Below, piece by piece: positions 25,281 to 34,399 of a stretch of DNA of 64,000 nt. Made by a program: the position numbers and the translations under genes. The stretch spans positions 3,348,001 to 3,412,000 of the forward strand of contig FNSS01000001.1 of assembly GCA_900104855.1 (NCBI GenBank), written 5' to 3'. The notes beneath the pieces were generated by a model. The model saw only the letters and a list, made by a program, of their open reading frames with translations, was not told where the DNA came from and did not search any database. The stretch comes from Rhizobiales bacterium GAS188. GTDB taxonomy: Bacteria; Pseudomonadota; Alphaproteobacteria; Rhizobiales; Beijerinckiaceae. Within the stretch, counting starts at the first letter, position 1. Each line of letters begins with the position of its first letter.

Positions 25281-26720
25281 ATGTGCTCGGCCATGCGCAT
25301 CGTTGAAGATCACCTGCCTTATCGCGCCTCGACCGTCCATGCCGATCTCGGCGAGGGCTTTTACGACCCGGTGACGCCGGCCGATTTCCCGATGCGCAAG
25401 CTGCGCTATCGCGATCAGCGCTGGGCGGCGCGGATCGGCCTCGGCGATCTCGACGCGGAGGCTTTCGAGGCGCATTTCGCGAAGTTTCAGCCGCTCCCCG
25501 ATAACCTTCCCGGGCCTCTGGCGCTGCGTTATCACGGTCATCAATTCCAGGCCTATAATCCCGAGATCGGCGACGGGCGCGGCTTCCTGTTCGCGCAGCT
25601 CTATGATGGCGAGAACCGGCTGCTCGACCTCGCCACCAAGGGCTCGGGGCGCACGCCCTGGTCGCGCACCGCCGATGGCCGCCTCACCCTCAAGGGCGGG
25701 ATCCGCGAGGTGCTGGCGACGCGCATGCTCGAAGCGCTCGGCGTCTACACCTCGAAGAGCTTTGCCCTGTTCGAGACCGGCGAACCGCTCACGCGCGGCG
25801 ACGAGCCCTCCCCGACGCGCTCATCGGTGCTCACCCGCCTCAGTCATTCGCATATCCGCATCGGCACTTTCCAGCGCTTCGCCGCCTTCGGCGATGCGCT
25901 GCGCATCGAGCGGCTGCTGGCGCATAGCGTGCGCCATTATCTGCCGCGAGCGAAACGGCCGACGACTGGAGCGCAAGCCGCGGCGTTCCTCGGTGAGGTC
26001 TGCGAAAATGTGGCGCGGCTCTGCGCCCAATGGATGGTGGCCGGCTTCGTGCACGGCGTGCTCAACACCGACAATATCGTCATCACGGGCGAGAGCTTCG
26101 ATTACGGCCCTTACCGCTTCCTGCCGAATTACGATCCGGGCTTCACGGCCGCTTATTTCGACGAGACGGGGCTTTACGCCTATGGCCGCCAGCCCAATGC
26201 CGTGCTGTGGAACCTCTACCGGCTCGCCGAGTGCTTGAGCCTCGTCGCCGAGGTCGAGCCGCTGAAGGAGGCGCTGGCGCGTTTCGATACGGCCTTCACG
26301 GAGGCGCTCGGCGCCGCCATCGTCTGGAGGCTCGGCCTCATCCCGCGTTCGGAAGTGGCAGACGGCGAGCTCGCCGATCGGCTCTTCCTGTTCCTGAAGG
26401 CCGCGAGCCCGCCTTTCGAGCAGGTCCTATTCGATTGGCGCGGCGGTCTCTTGCGCCGCGCCAAGGCGCTCGCGGGTCCTGCGGCCTCCCTCTATCGGGG
26501 CGAGGCCTTTGCGAGCTTCCTCGTGGCGCTCGAAGGCTATGCGGCCGCGCCGACCTCGGCGGCCTCGGACGCCTATTTCGCGGCCGAGCGTCCGGTAACC
26601 TTGCTCTACGACGATATCGAGGCGCTCTGGGCGGCGATCGCCGAGCGCGACGAGTGGAGCCTGTTCGAGCAGAAGCTCGCCGAGATCGAGCGGGTTCGCC
26701 TCGCCTATGGGGTCGCCTGA
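25281..26720 (+). CDS. selO: SelO (YdiU) protein adenylyltransferase
   Basis: Pseudokinase-fold enzyme that transfers AMP from ATP to Ser/Thr/Tyr of target proteins, linked in the family to redox homeostasis. 479 residues, normal bacterial size. The N-terminal YRASTVHADLGEGFYDPV and FAQLYDGENRLLDLATKGSGRTPWSR segments carry the inverted nucleotide-binding site. The active-site motif HGVLNTDN (258-265) gives D264 and N265, and D274 lies in DYGPY, with the same spacing as the known SelO catalytic and metal residues. This version lacks a C-terminal selenocysteine, as in most bacteria. An alternative ATG lies four codons downstream. Confidence 0.93.
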   Translation: MCSAMRIVEDHLPYRASTVHADLGEGFYDPVTPADFPMRKLRYRDQRWAARIGLGDLDAEAFEAHFAKFQPLPDNLPGPLALRYHGHQFQAYNPEIGDGRGFLFAQLYDGENRLLDLATKGSGRTPWSRTADGRLTLKGGIREVLATRMLEALGVYTSKSFALFETGEPLTRGDEPSPTRSSVLTRLSHSHIRIGTFQRFAAFGDALRIERLLAHSVRHYLPRAKRPTTGAQAAAFLGEVCENVARLCAQWMVAGFVHGVLNTDNIVITGESFDYGPYRFLPNYDPGFTAAYFDETGLYAYGRQPNAVLWNLYRLAECLSLVAEVEPLKEALARFDTAFTEALGAAIVWRLGLIPRSEVADGELADRLFLFLKAASPPFEQVLFDWRGGLLRRAKALAGPAASLYRGEAFASFLVALEGYAAAPTSAASDAYFAAERPVTLLYDDIEALWAAIAERDEWSLFEQKLAEIERVRLAYGVA

Positions 26721-26733
26721 CGCCTCGAAGCGG

Positions 26734-27534
26734 CTATGCGATCTTCCTCGTCAACAGCATGCGCGCTGTGAGCACCAGCACCGTGATGGCGATCAGGATG
26801 ACGGAGATCGCCGCGATGGCGGGATCGATATTGTCGCGCAGCCCCATCCACATCAGGCGCGGCAGCGTCACGGCATTGACGCTGGTGATGAACAGCGTCA
26901 CGCCGATCTCCTCCCAGGAAAGGACGAAGGACAGGAGCGCCGCCGTCAGCACGGCGAATTTGATATTGGGCAGGATGATCTTGAAGGCGCGTTCGGAGAC
27001 CGTGGCACCGAGGCCGCGGGCCGCGAGATCGATGCGGCGATCGACCTGGGTGAGCGCCACCAGTATCAGCACCACCGCGAAGGGCACGACCATCACCACA
27101 TGCGCGATCGCGACGCCGATCCAGCTATCGTAGCCGACGAAATCGTTGACCTTCGACAGCGAGGTCACGAGGAAATAGAGCGTGATCGCCGAGACCACCG
27201 GCGGCACCACCATGGGCAGCAGCACGCAGCCGACGAGCAACGCCGCGAAGCGGGGCTGGAACATCCAGATGCCGAGCCCGAACATGACGGCGAAGCCTGT
27301 CGCGATGGCGCTGCTCACGACCCCGATGCGCAGGCTGAGCAGGATGCTTCGGCCCCAATCTGGATTCTCGATGAGCTCGCGATAATGGCGTAGCGACAGC
27401 GTATCGGTCGGCAGCGACAGGAAGCGAGCTGGCGTCAGCGAGACGGGCACGACCACGATGAGCGGCATGAGCAGGAAGATCGCCACGCAGGCCGCGACGA
27501 CGAGCGCGACGGGGCCGGGCCAGTAGCTCTTCAT
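26734..27534 (-). CDS. Spermidine/putrescine-type ABC permease (PotC-like)
   Basis: 266-residue inner-membrane permease with six predicted helices, the first beginning PVALVVAACVAIFLLMPLIVVV. The coupling (EAA) loop is DLAARGLGATVSERAFKIILPN. It is the last gene of a four-gene minus-strand importer operon (ATPase, binding protein, two permeases) and begins 1 bp after the stop of its partner permease. The family imports polyamines, and relatives carry opines, 2-aminoethylphosphonate or iron; context favours a cationic nitrogen compound. Confidence 0.9.
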   Translation of the reverse strand: MKSYWPGPVALVVAACVAIFLLMPLIVVVPVSLTPARFLSLPTDTLSLRHYRELIENPDWGRSILLSLRIGVVSSAIATGFAVMFGLGIWMFQPRFAALLVGCVLLPMVVPPVVSAITLYFLVTSLSKVNDFVGYDSWIGVAIAHVVMVVPFAVVLILVALTQVDRRIDLAARGLGATVSERAFKIILPNIKFAVLTAALLSFVLSWEEIGVTLFITSVNAVTLPRLMWMGLRDNIDPAIAAISVILIAITVLVLTARMLLTRKIA

Positions 27535-27535
27535 C

Positions 27536-28369
27536 TCAGCCCACCGGGTTCGCGGGCCGGACGAAGCGGAAGAGCAGCGCCAGCAGCGCGCCGACGAACA
27601 GCACCAGCACGACGCTGATCGCAGCTCCGAGGCCCCAATCGGGGCTCTGGAAGATGCGCAGATAGACGAGCTCCGCGATCATCACGCTGCGTCCCCCACC
27701 CAGGATGGCGGGCGTGATGAAAAAGCCGAGCGCGAACACGAAGACGATCAGGGCGGCGCCGATGATGCCCGCCATGGTCATGGGGACGAAGACCGACCAG
27801 AAGACACGTATGCGGCCGGCACCCAGCCCCCGTGCCGCGAGCAGCACGCGCTCGTCGAGGTTGCGCATGGCGGAGGCGAGCGGGAACACCGCGAACGGGA
27901 TGAGGTAATGCGTCATGCCGATGATGACGCCCAATTCGTTGCGCACCAGGGTCAGCGGCTCGTCGATGAAGCCGAGCGCCTGCAGCCAGGTGTTGACCAA
28001 GCCGCGATTGGACAGGAGCGCCACCCAGCCGAAGGCTCGCGTCAGCACCGAGATCCAGAAGGGGACCAGGATACAGAACTCCGCGATCCGGCGCTGGGTG
28101 CCGGTTCCGCGGACCCAGACGAAGGCGATCGCATAGGCCGCGGTCACCGACGCACAGGTGACCGCGGCGCAGATGCGGAAGGTGCGCACGAAGACGGACT
28201 GGACCAGCGGATCGGTGAGCAGCGTCTCGAACTGGCCGATACCAGGCTTCGGGAGGGTGAAGCTCCAGGTCACCACCCCAAGGAAGGGAATGCCGTAGGC
28301 GAGGCCGAGAAATACCAGGAGCGGCGCGATCAGCAGCAGCGTGCTGCGGCCGCTTCCTCGGTCGCGCAT
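27536..28369 (-). CDS. Spermidine/putrescine-type ABC permease (PotB-like)
   Basis: 277-residue inner-membrane permease. The first membrane segment (LLLIAPLLVFLGLAYGIPFL) is followed by a periplasmic loop and five more helices; the coupling loop is VLLAARGLGAGRIRVFWSVFVP. The upstream end LTRAFGWVALLSNRGLVN is typical of PotB proteins. It lies 26 bp after the binding-protein stop and directly before the PotC-like gene. Together they form the membrane channel of the importer. Confidence 0.9.
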   Translation of the reverse strand: MRDRGSGRSTLLLIAPLLVFLGLAYGIPFLGVVTWSFTLPKPGIGQFETLLTDPLVQSVFVRTFRICAAVTCASVTAAYAIAFVWVRGTGTQRRIAEFCILVPFWISVLTRAFGWVALLSNRGLVNTWLQALGFIDEPLTLVRNELGVIIGMTHYLIPFAVFPLASAMRNLDERVLLAARGLGAGRIRVFWSVFVPMTMAGIIGAALIVFVFALGFFITPAILGGGRSVMIAELVYLRIFQSPDWGLGAAISVVLVLFVGALLALLFRFVRPANPVG

Positions 28370-28395
28370 CGGATCTCAGCCTCGCCCGGGCGTGG

Positions 28396-29508
28396 TCAAG
28401 CCGCGATGACCTTGGTGTATTCGTCGAGCGCCGCGCCGTAGTTTTCGGAATACCAGTCCATGTTCAAGGGAATCTGCTTGGCCATGTTGGCAGGATCGAC
28501 GCAGTTGATGCGCTTCTTGTCGGCCGGGATCAGCGCGTCGGTCGCGGGGTTCGCCGGCCCTTGACCCAGCATGTCGAACATCACCAGCTGACGCTGCGGG
28601 TCCTGAGTGCTGGCGATGAACTTCATCGCGGCGTCCTTGCCGCCCGGATTGTTCTTGATCACCGCGAGCGCACCAGGCGAGATCAGCCCCTGGTCCCAGA
28701 TGAACTTGATCTTGCCGCCCGAATCCTGCTCGATGAGGGAAGCGCGCGTCGACCAGATGATGGCCATGGAGGCCTCGCCGCCGAGAAGCACTGACTGGCT
28801 TTCGGCGCCGCCGCCCCAATAGGCGACGACATTGTCCTTGAAGGCCTTGATCTTCGCGTGGGCGCGCTTCACATCGAGCGGGTAGAGCTTGTCGGGCGCG
28901 ACGCCGTCGGCAAGGAGCGCCGCCTCCCACATGCCGGAGCCCCATTTGTACATGGAGCGCTTGCCGGGGAACTTCTTCAGATCGAAGAAATCGGCCATGC
29001 CCTTCGGTGCCTGGTCTCCGTATTTCTTCGAGTCGTAGGCGATGACGTAAGAGAAGAAATAGGTCGACGCTGCATAGTCCCAGCCGAATCCCGGCCGCAT
29101 CTTCGCCTTGGAGACGACGTTGTAGTCGATCTTCTCGATCATGCCTTGTTTGCCGAGCGAGATGGCCGAGAAGGGGTCGGCGTCGACGAGGTCCCAGCTC
29201 GGCTTGCCGCTCTTGAACTGCGCCGTGATCGCGCCTTCGGTCGGCCCGGATCCGTCCTCCTTGACGGTGATGCCGGTCTCCTTGAGGAACGGTTGGCCAA
29301 AGGCGCGGTCATAGGCCTTGATGGCGTCGCCACCCCAATTGACCAGGACGAGCTCCTTGGTGTCGGCCAAAGCGCCGCGTGCGCGCAGCGCCGGGGCGCC
29401 GGCAAGGAGGAGCCCGGCGAGCTGCGCGAAGCGACGCCGCGTGATCTGTCCCCTCGCGACCTTTTCGGCGAGGATCTCGAGGCAGTCCTTCTGGAAAGCG
29501 TTGTCCAT
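28396..29508 (-). CDS. Extracytoplasmic binding protein of the polyamine-type importer
   Basis: 370 residues of the PotD/spermidine-binding cluster. A twin-arginine signal is clear (ITRRRFAQLAGLLLAG, ending near RGALA), so the protein is probably exported folded. The mature part begins KELVLVNWGGDAIKAYDRAFG, the standard first strand and helix of this family, and includes WDLVDADPF and FFDLKKFPGKRSMYKWG blocks. It is the second gene of the operon, 43 bp after the ATPase stop. The ligand cannot be named from sequence; polyamines or guanidino compounds fit the neighbourhood. Confidence 0.9.
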   Translation of the reverse strand: MDNAFQKDCLEILAEKVARGQITRRRFAQLAGLLLAGAPALRARGALADTKELVLVNWGGDAIKAYDRAFGQPFLKETGITVKEDGSGPTEGAITAQFKSGKPSWDLVDADPFSAISLGKQGMIEKIDYNVVSKAKMRPGFGWDYAASTYFFSYVIAYDSKKYGDQAPKGMADFFDLKKFPGKRSMYKWGSGMWEAALLADGVAPDKLYPLDVKRAHAKIKAFKDNVVAYWGGGAESQSVLLGGEASMAIIWSTRASLIEQDSGGKIKFIWDQGLISPGALAVIKNNPGGKDAAMKFIASTQDPQRQLVMFDMLGQGPANPATDALIPADKKRINCVDPANMAKQIPLNMDWYSENYGAALDEYTKVIAA

Positions 29509-29551
29509 CGGTCTTCTCCTTTCTGGTGATCGTCAAGTTTGCTTGGCGCGT

Positions 29552-30688
<1,137 letters not shown>

Positions 30689-30767
30689 CCGGGCGATCCT
30701 CAATCCTCTGCGTAAAGTGGTAGGCATGGTCTCGGCTCGCCGCAATCGAATAATTTTCGTCAAACCG

Positions 30768-30785
30768 GCAAATGGAATTCACCCC
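30768..30785. promoter_or_regulatory. Candidate LysR box upstream of the importer operon
   Basis: GCAAATGGAATTCACCCC. The inverted orientation of the same pattern (GGGGTGAATnnnATTTGC) occurs at 31735-31752 before the M20 gene; 14 of 18 positions agree with the reverse complement of that box and both share the core AATGGAATT. It lies 80 bp upstream of the ATPase start. Confidence 0.6.
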
Positions 30786-30814
30786 ACCTGATCTGAGTGC
30801 CGGTACGTCGGTAT

Positions 30815-31723
30815 TCAGCCATACGCGTTTCTTGCGATCGTCTCGCGATGAGCAAGCCGCGAGGTCAGCCAATCGCGGAACGCGATGATCATTGCATTGC
30901 CGGCCTTGCCGTGCTCGCTCACCAGGAAATAGGACCGCGTCGACTTGATGGCGAGGTCGAAGGGGCGGACCAGCTGGCCCGCATCCATCGCCTTGCGGCA
31001 GGTGAGCTCGTCGCCCATCGCCACTCCCTGCCCGGCGGTCGCAGCCGAGAGCACGAGGTTCATGTCGGAAAAGATGATGCCGCATTGCGGATCGGGGTTG
31101 CGGACCTTGGTCAGCGCGAACCAGCGTGTCCAGTCCTCGTAGTCGCCGAGATGCAGGAGGGGAGCGCGCAGCACGTCCTCCGGGCCCGCCAAGCTGCCGA
31201 TCTTGTTGAGCAGCACCGGGCTGCAAAGCGGGGTGAACTCGACTTCGCTGAGCAGCTCGACGGCGCGGTCCGGCCAATTGCCGTCGCCGAAAGCGATGAA
31301 GACGTCGACTTCGGGATTGGAAACTTCATCGAGGCGGCGCGGCGTCACGATGCGCAGCGAAACCTCCGGGAACATCTCCTGGAACTCGGCGATGTGCGTG
31401 CACAGCCAGAGCGAGGCGAAGCCCGGCGTCGAGCTCACACTCAGCGACCCGCCGATGCCCTTCTTGCGGTGCTGCACGGCGGCGTCGCCGATCACGGTGA
31501 GCGCCTTGCGCACATCATTGGCATAACGCCGGCCGCGATGGGTGAGTGCGACGCCCTTTCCCAGCCTTTCGAGCAGCTCGAAGCCGAGATCACGCTCCAG
31601 CAGACGCAGCTGATGGCTGACGGCGCTGCGGGTCAGGTTGAGCTCGTCGGCCGCCCGCCAGACGCTGCCGTGTCGCGCAAAGCTGTCGAGAGCGCGAAGA
31701 GCCTGGGTCGAAGGAATACGCAC
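30815..31723 (-). CDS. LysR-family (GcvA-like) transcriptional regulator
   Basis: 302-residue activator/repressor. The N-terminal LRALDSFARHGSVWRAADEL and NLTRSAVSHQLRLLERDLG form the winged helix, and the effector domain follows from about residue 90 (GGSLSVSSTPGFASLWL). ITPRRLDEV-type and MGDELTCRKAMDAGQLVRPF segments are typical of the GcvA/AmpR branch. Start GTG 31723, directly before the family N-terminus, has only a weak ribosome site. The gene sits between the importer operon and the divergent M20/dimethylargininase/decarboxylase operon and probably controls both through two shared boxes. Confidence 0.9.
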   Translation of the reverse strand: MRIPSTQALRALDSFARHGSVWRAADELNLTRSAVSHQLRLLERDLGFELLERLGKGVALTHRGRRYANDVRKALTVIGDAAVQHRKKGIGGSLSVSSTPGFASLWLCTHIAEFQEMFPEVSLRIVTPRRLDEVSNPEVDVFIAFGDGNWPDRAVELLSEVEFTPLCSPVLLNKIGSLAGPEDVLRAPLLHLGDYEDWTRWFALTKVRNPDPQCGIIFSDMNLVLSAATAGQGVAMGDELTCRKAMDAGQLVRPFDLAIKSTRSYFLVSEHGKAGNAMIIAFRDWLTSRLAHRETIARNAYG

Positions 31724-31734
31724 GGTGCCACCAA

Positions 31735-31752
31735 GGGGTGAATGGAATTTGC
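31735..31752. promoter_or_regulatory. Candidate LysR box in the LysR/M20 divergent promoter
   Basis: GGGGTGAATGGAATTTGC, 12 bp upstream of the LysR start and 74 bp upstream of the M20 start. The flanks GGGGTGAAT and ATTTGC reappear inverted in the box before the importer operon. An AT-rich stretch (AAACATATCACTTTTTTGGG) follows at 31764 and could hold the M20 promoter. Confidence 0.6.
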
Positions 31753-31825
31753 AGAAGGCGGAAAAACATATCACTTTTTTGGGACGCGTTTCACGGATTA
31801 TGCTCCCGGAAACGCGGGAGGCAGC

Positions 31826-33448
31826 GTGACGACTCCGGCCCAGATGACGACGCTCGCTCATGTCGAGCTGGCCAAGGCTGATCTGTCGGCCTGGACCCGT
31901 CGCATCTTCGATTTCGGCGAGACGGCCTGGCGCGAATACGAATCGGCCGCCTGGTATGTCGGGCTGCTGCGCCGGAATGGTTTTTCGGTCGAGGAAGGGT
32001 CGGGCGGAATGCCGACCGCGTTCTGCGCCCATTGGTCGAATGGTTCCGGCCCCACGGTCGGCATGTATGCCGAATACGACGCAGTTCCGGGGAACTGTCA
32101 GGACGCCGCCACTGCGAAGCGTCCGAGGCCGGGGCTCAGCGAGGCCGCGGGCGGCCATACCGACCCGCATTCGGGGCTCGGGATCGGCAGCCTCGGCGGG
32201 CTTTTGGCCTGCAAGGCGGCGATGCAAGCGAATGGAGTTTCGGGCACGCTGCGCTTCACCGGCGAACCGGCCGAGAAGGTGCGCGGGTCTAAGCCCATCC
32301 ACGCCGCCAAGGGATATTATGACGGCCTCGACGGGATGATCTCGTTTCATCCCTTTTACATGCTGCCGCTGTGCAACACCGTGCGCTGGGACACGCATTG
32401 CGGCGCCGCATTTGCGATGATCTACCGCTTCGTCTGCGACGAGCCCGAGGCTTGGTGTAGGGAGGCTTGGTCTAGGGGGGCTTGGGGCCGGGGTGACGGG
32501 GCCGCGACCGGGGCGCCTCCGATCCCGCAGGCGCATTCGGATGTGCGGGCGCCCGGAGCCACCGATGCACTGATGCTGATGTATCTCACCTCGAAGAGCT
32601 TGCGCGACTCGATGCTGCCGCATCAGGGCGGCTGGTCGATCAGCGAGGCGATCCTGACCGCGGGGCAGGCGACCGCGGACAACCTTCCGGCGGGCCTCGC
32701 CGAGATCCAATACATGATCCGCGTGCCGACCATCGCCATGGCCGAGCAGGTCACCGCCGTGCTCGATCGCAACGCCGAGGCGGCGGCGCGCCTGAGCCAA
32801 TGTCGCGTCGAGCGCCACTGGGTCTCGAAGTCGCGGCCGGGCCTTGCCAATCACGCGATGGCACGCCTCACCTTCGAGGCGTTGACGGCGGTCGGGCCCC
32901 CGCGCTGGGACGAAGCTGCTAGAGCAGTGGCGCGCGAGATCCTGGTCAACGCCGGCGGCGCGCCGGAGGAGGAGCCGTTCCTGTCCGAATGCGAGCAACT
33001 GATCGCACCTGAGGCCGCCGAGGCGATCCTGCGCCGCGACCTGCCGCCCTCGCAGCTCAATTCGACATCCGACGACTACACCGAGATGACCTGGCACGCG
33101 CCGACGGCGCGCCTCTATGTGGCACGCCCGGCGCTCAAGGCGCCGCCGGGCTTCGCCTGTCCGGGCTGGGTGATGAATGCGCTCGGCGGCATTTCGGCGA
33201 CCATCGATCCCATGGTGCTCTGCGCCGCCAAGAGCGTGGCGCTCGCGGCGCTGCGCCTCATAGAGGATGCCGAAGCCCGCCACGCGGCACGCCGCGAATT
33301 CGTCGAGCGCACCGGGGGCGGCATCGGCGGGTCGCGCTGGATCGCGCCCTTGTGCGACTATCCGCCGCCCATCGATTTCCGCTGGCCCGAATACGTCAAC
33401 ACCCATCGCGGTCGGGATTGGTGGATCCCGACCCGCCCGGCAGCCTGA
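31826..33448 (+). CDS. M20-family amidohydrolase/peptidase (AbgB-like)
   Basis: 540-residue zinc amidohydrolase that should cleave an amide bond of an N-acyl amino acid or similar conjugate. Recognisable parts are GPTVGMYAEYDAVPG (the metal-region Ala-Glu-Tyr-Asp-Ala-Val-Pro-Gly block of the AbgB group), GGHTDPHSGLGIGSLG, TGEPAEKVRGSKP and DGLDGMISFHP, with the lid domain between, and STSDDYTEMTW near the end. GTG 31826 follows GGGAGG; ATG 31844 is an alternative. Oddity: a run of three 15-bp repeats (32447-32491) inserts EAWCR-EAWSR-GAWGR into the lid region. It is followed at 15 bp by the dimethylargininase-like gene, forming an operon. Confidence 0.87.
   Translation: MTTPAQMTTLAHVELAKADLSAWTRRIFDFGETAWREYESAAWYVGLLRRNGFSVEEGSGGMPTAFCAHWSNGSGPTVGMYAEYDAVPGNCQDAATAKRPRPGLSEAAGGHTDPHSGLGIGSLGGLLACKAAMQANGVSGTLRFTGEPAEKVRGSKPIHAAKGYYDGLDGMISFHPFYMLPLCNTVRWDTHCGAAFAMIYRFVCDEPEAWCREAWSRGAWGRGDGAATGAPPIPQAHSDVRAPGATDALMLMYLTSKSLRDSMLPHQGGWSISEAILTAGQATADNLPAGLAEIQYMIRVPTIAMAEQVTAVLDRNAEAAARLSQCRVERHWVSKSRPGLANHAMARLTFEALTAVGPPRWDEAARAVAREILVNAGGAPEEEPFLSECEQLIAPEAAEAILRRDLPPSQLNSTSDDYTEMTWHAPTARLYVARPALKAPPGFACPGWVMNALGGISATIDPMVLCAAKSVALAALRLIEDAEARHAARREFVERTGGGIGGSRWIAPLCDYPPPIDFRWPEYVNTHRGRDWWIPTRPAA
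32447..32491. repeat. Three 15-bp tandem repeats inside the M20 gene
   Basis: Units GAGGCTTGGTGTAGG, GAGGCTTGGTCTAGG and GGGGCTTGGGGCCGG, in frame, encoding pentapeptides EAWCR, EAWSR and GAWGR. The sequence composition (TTGG, TAGG) differs from the surrounding gene. Similar 15-bp triplets occur at 45914 and 53161 with different sequence. Confidence 0.9.
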
Positions 33449-33463
33449 ACCCGAGAGGAAGCG

Positions 33464-34399
33464 ATGACACGACACGAACGCATCGAGGCGACCGAGACCT
33501 TTTCGCTGCGGCGCCGCAACCCGTCGGGCGGCACGACGCCGCTGACCCAGTGGGGCTTTCGCAACGAGACCGACCCGCTCACCGATGTGCTGCTCGGTTC
33601 GCCGGCCTTCCTGCGCCATCTCGCGACGAGCTCGCTGTCGCGCAAATATCTGCGCGAGAACCCCTGCAACATCCAGGCGGCGCAGGCCCAGCACAAGGAG
33701 CTGGTCGCCGCCTATGAGCATTTCGGCGTCAAGGTGCACTGGCACTTGCCAGAACCCGAGCTGCCGATGCAGGTCTATTCCCGAGACTCGAGCGTGATGA
33801 CGCCTTACGGCGCGATCATCACCGCGATGGCCAATTGGTGGCGCCGTGGCGAGAACTACGCGGCGATCCGCACCTATGAGAAGCTCGGCATTCCGATCTA
33901 CGACATGGTCACGGCCGGGACCTTCGAGGGCGGCGACTTCAACGTTATCGAGGAAGGCTGCGTGCTGATCGGCTGCGGCGCCGCCCGCACCCAGGAGGAG
34001 GGCGCACGACAGGTCGAGGCCTGGTTCAAGAAGGAGGGCTGGGAGACGAGGCTCGCCTTCTTCGACGAATACTATGTGCATATCGACCTCATTGTCGTAC
34101 CGATCGCACCAAAGCTCACCGCCGTCTGCCTTGCCTGCACCGAGCCAGGTATCGTCGATTGGCTCAAGGGAAAGGGCCATGAGATCATCGACGTGCCTTT
34201 CCAGGATACGATGGCGCTCGGCTGCAATTTCATGTCGCTCGGCAGGGACCGCGTCATCGCGCCCGAGGTGAGCATGACGCTGATCGCGCAATTGCGTGCG
34301 CGCGGCTTCGAGGTCGCAGCCATCGACATGGGCGAAATCTCCAAGACCGGGGGCGGCATCCACTGCATGGCCCAGTCCCTGCGCCGCTCGCCCGCATGA
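33464..34399 (+). CDS. Amidinotransferase/dimethylargininase-fold guanidine-modifying enzyme
   Basis: 311-residue enzyme of the arginine deiminase/DDAH/amidinotransferase superfamily, which attacks the guanidino carbon of arginine-like substrates through a catalytic cysteine. The catalytic residues are in place: MQVYSRDSSVMTPYG (Asp region), AGTFEGGDFNVIEEG (Glu-Gly-Gly-Asp), H206 in YVHIDLIVVP, and C301 in GGGIHCMAQSLRR. It could hydrolyse methylated arginine, arginine or another guanidino acid, or transfer an amidino group. Its stop overlaps the next start by ATGA, so it is translationally coupled to the 2-oxoacid decarboxylase-like gene. Confidence 0.87.
   Translation: MTRHERIEATETFSLRRRNPSGGTTPLTQWGFRNETDPLTDVLLGSPAFLRHLATSSLSRKYLRENPCNIQAAQAQHKELVAAYEHFGVKVHWHLPEPELPMQVYSRDSSVMTPYGAIITAMANWWRRGENYAAIRTYEKLGIPIYDMVTAGTFEGGDFNVIEEGCVLIGCGAARTQEEGARQVEAWFKKEGWETRLAFFDEYYVHIDLIVVPIAPKLTAVCLACTEPGIVDWLKGKGHEIIDVPFQDTMALGCNFMSLGRDRVIAPEVSMTLIAQLRARGFEVAAIDMGEISKTGGGIHCMAQSLRRSPA

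Noticed and set aside
31724..34363. Very long minus-strand frame extending the LysR gene to over 1100 residues
   Set aside because: Only the last part (from GTG 31723) has LysR similarity; the rest is antisense to the M20 and dimethylargininase genes.
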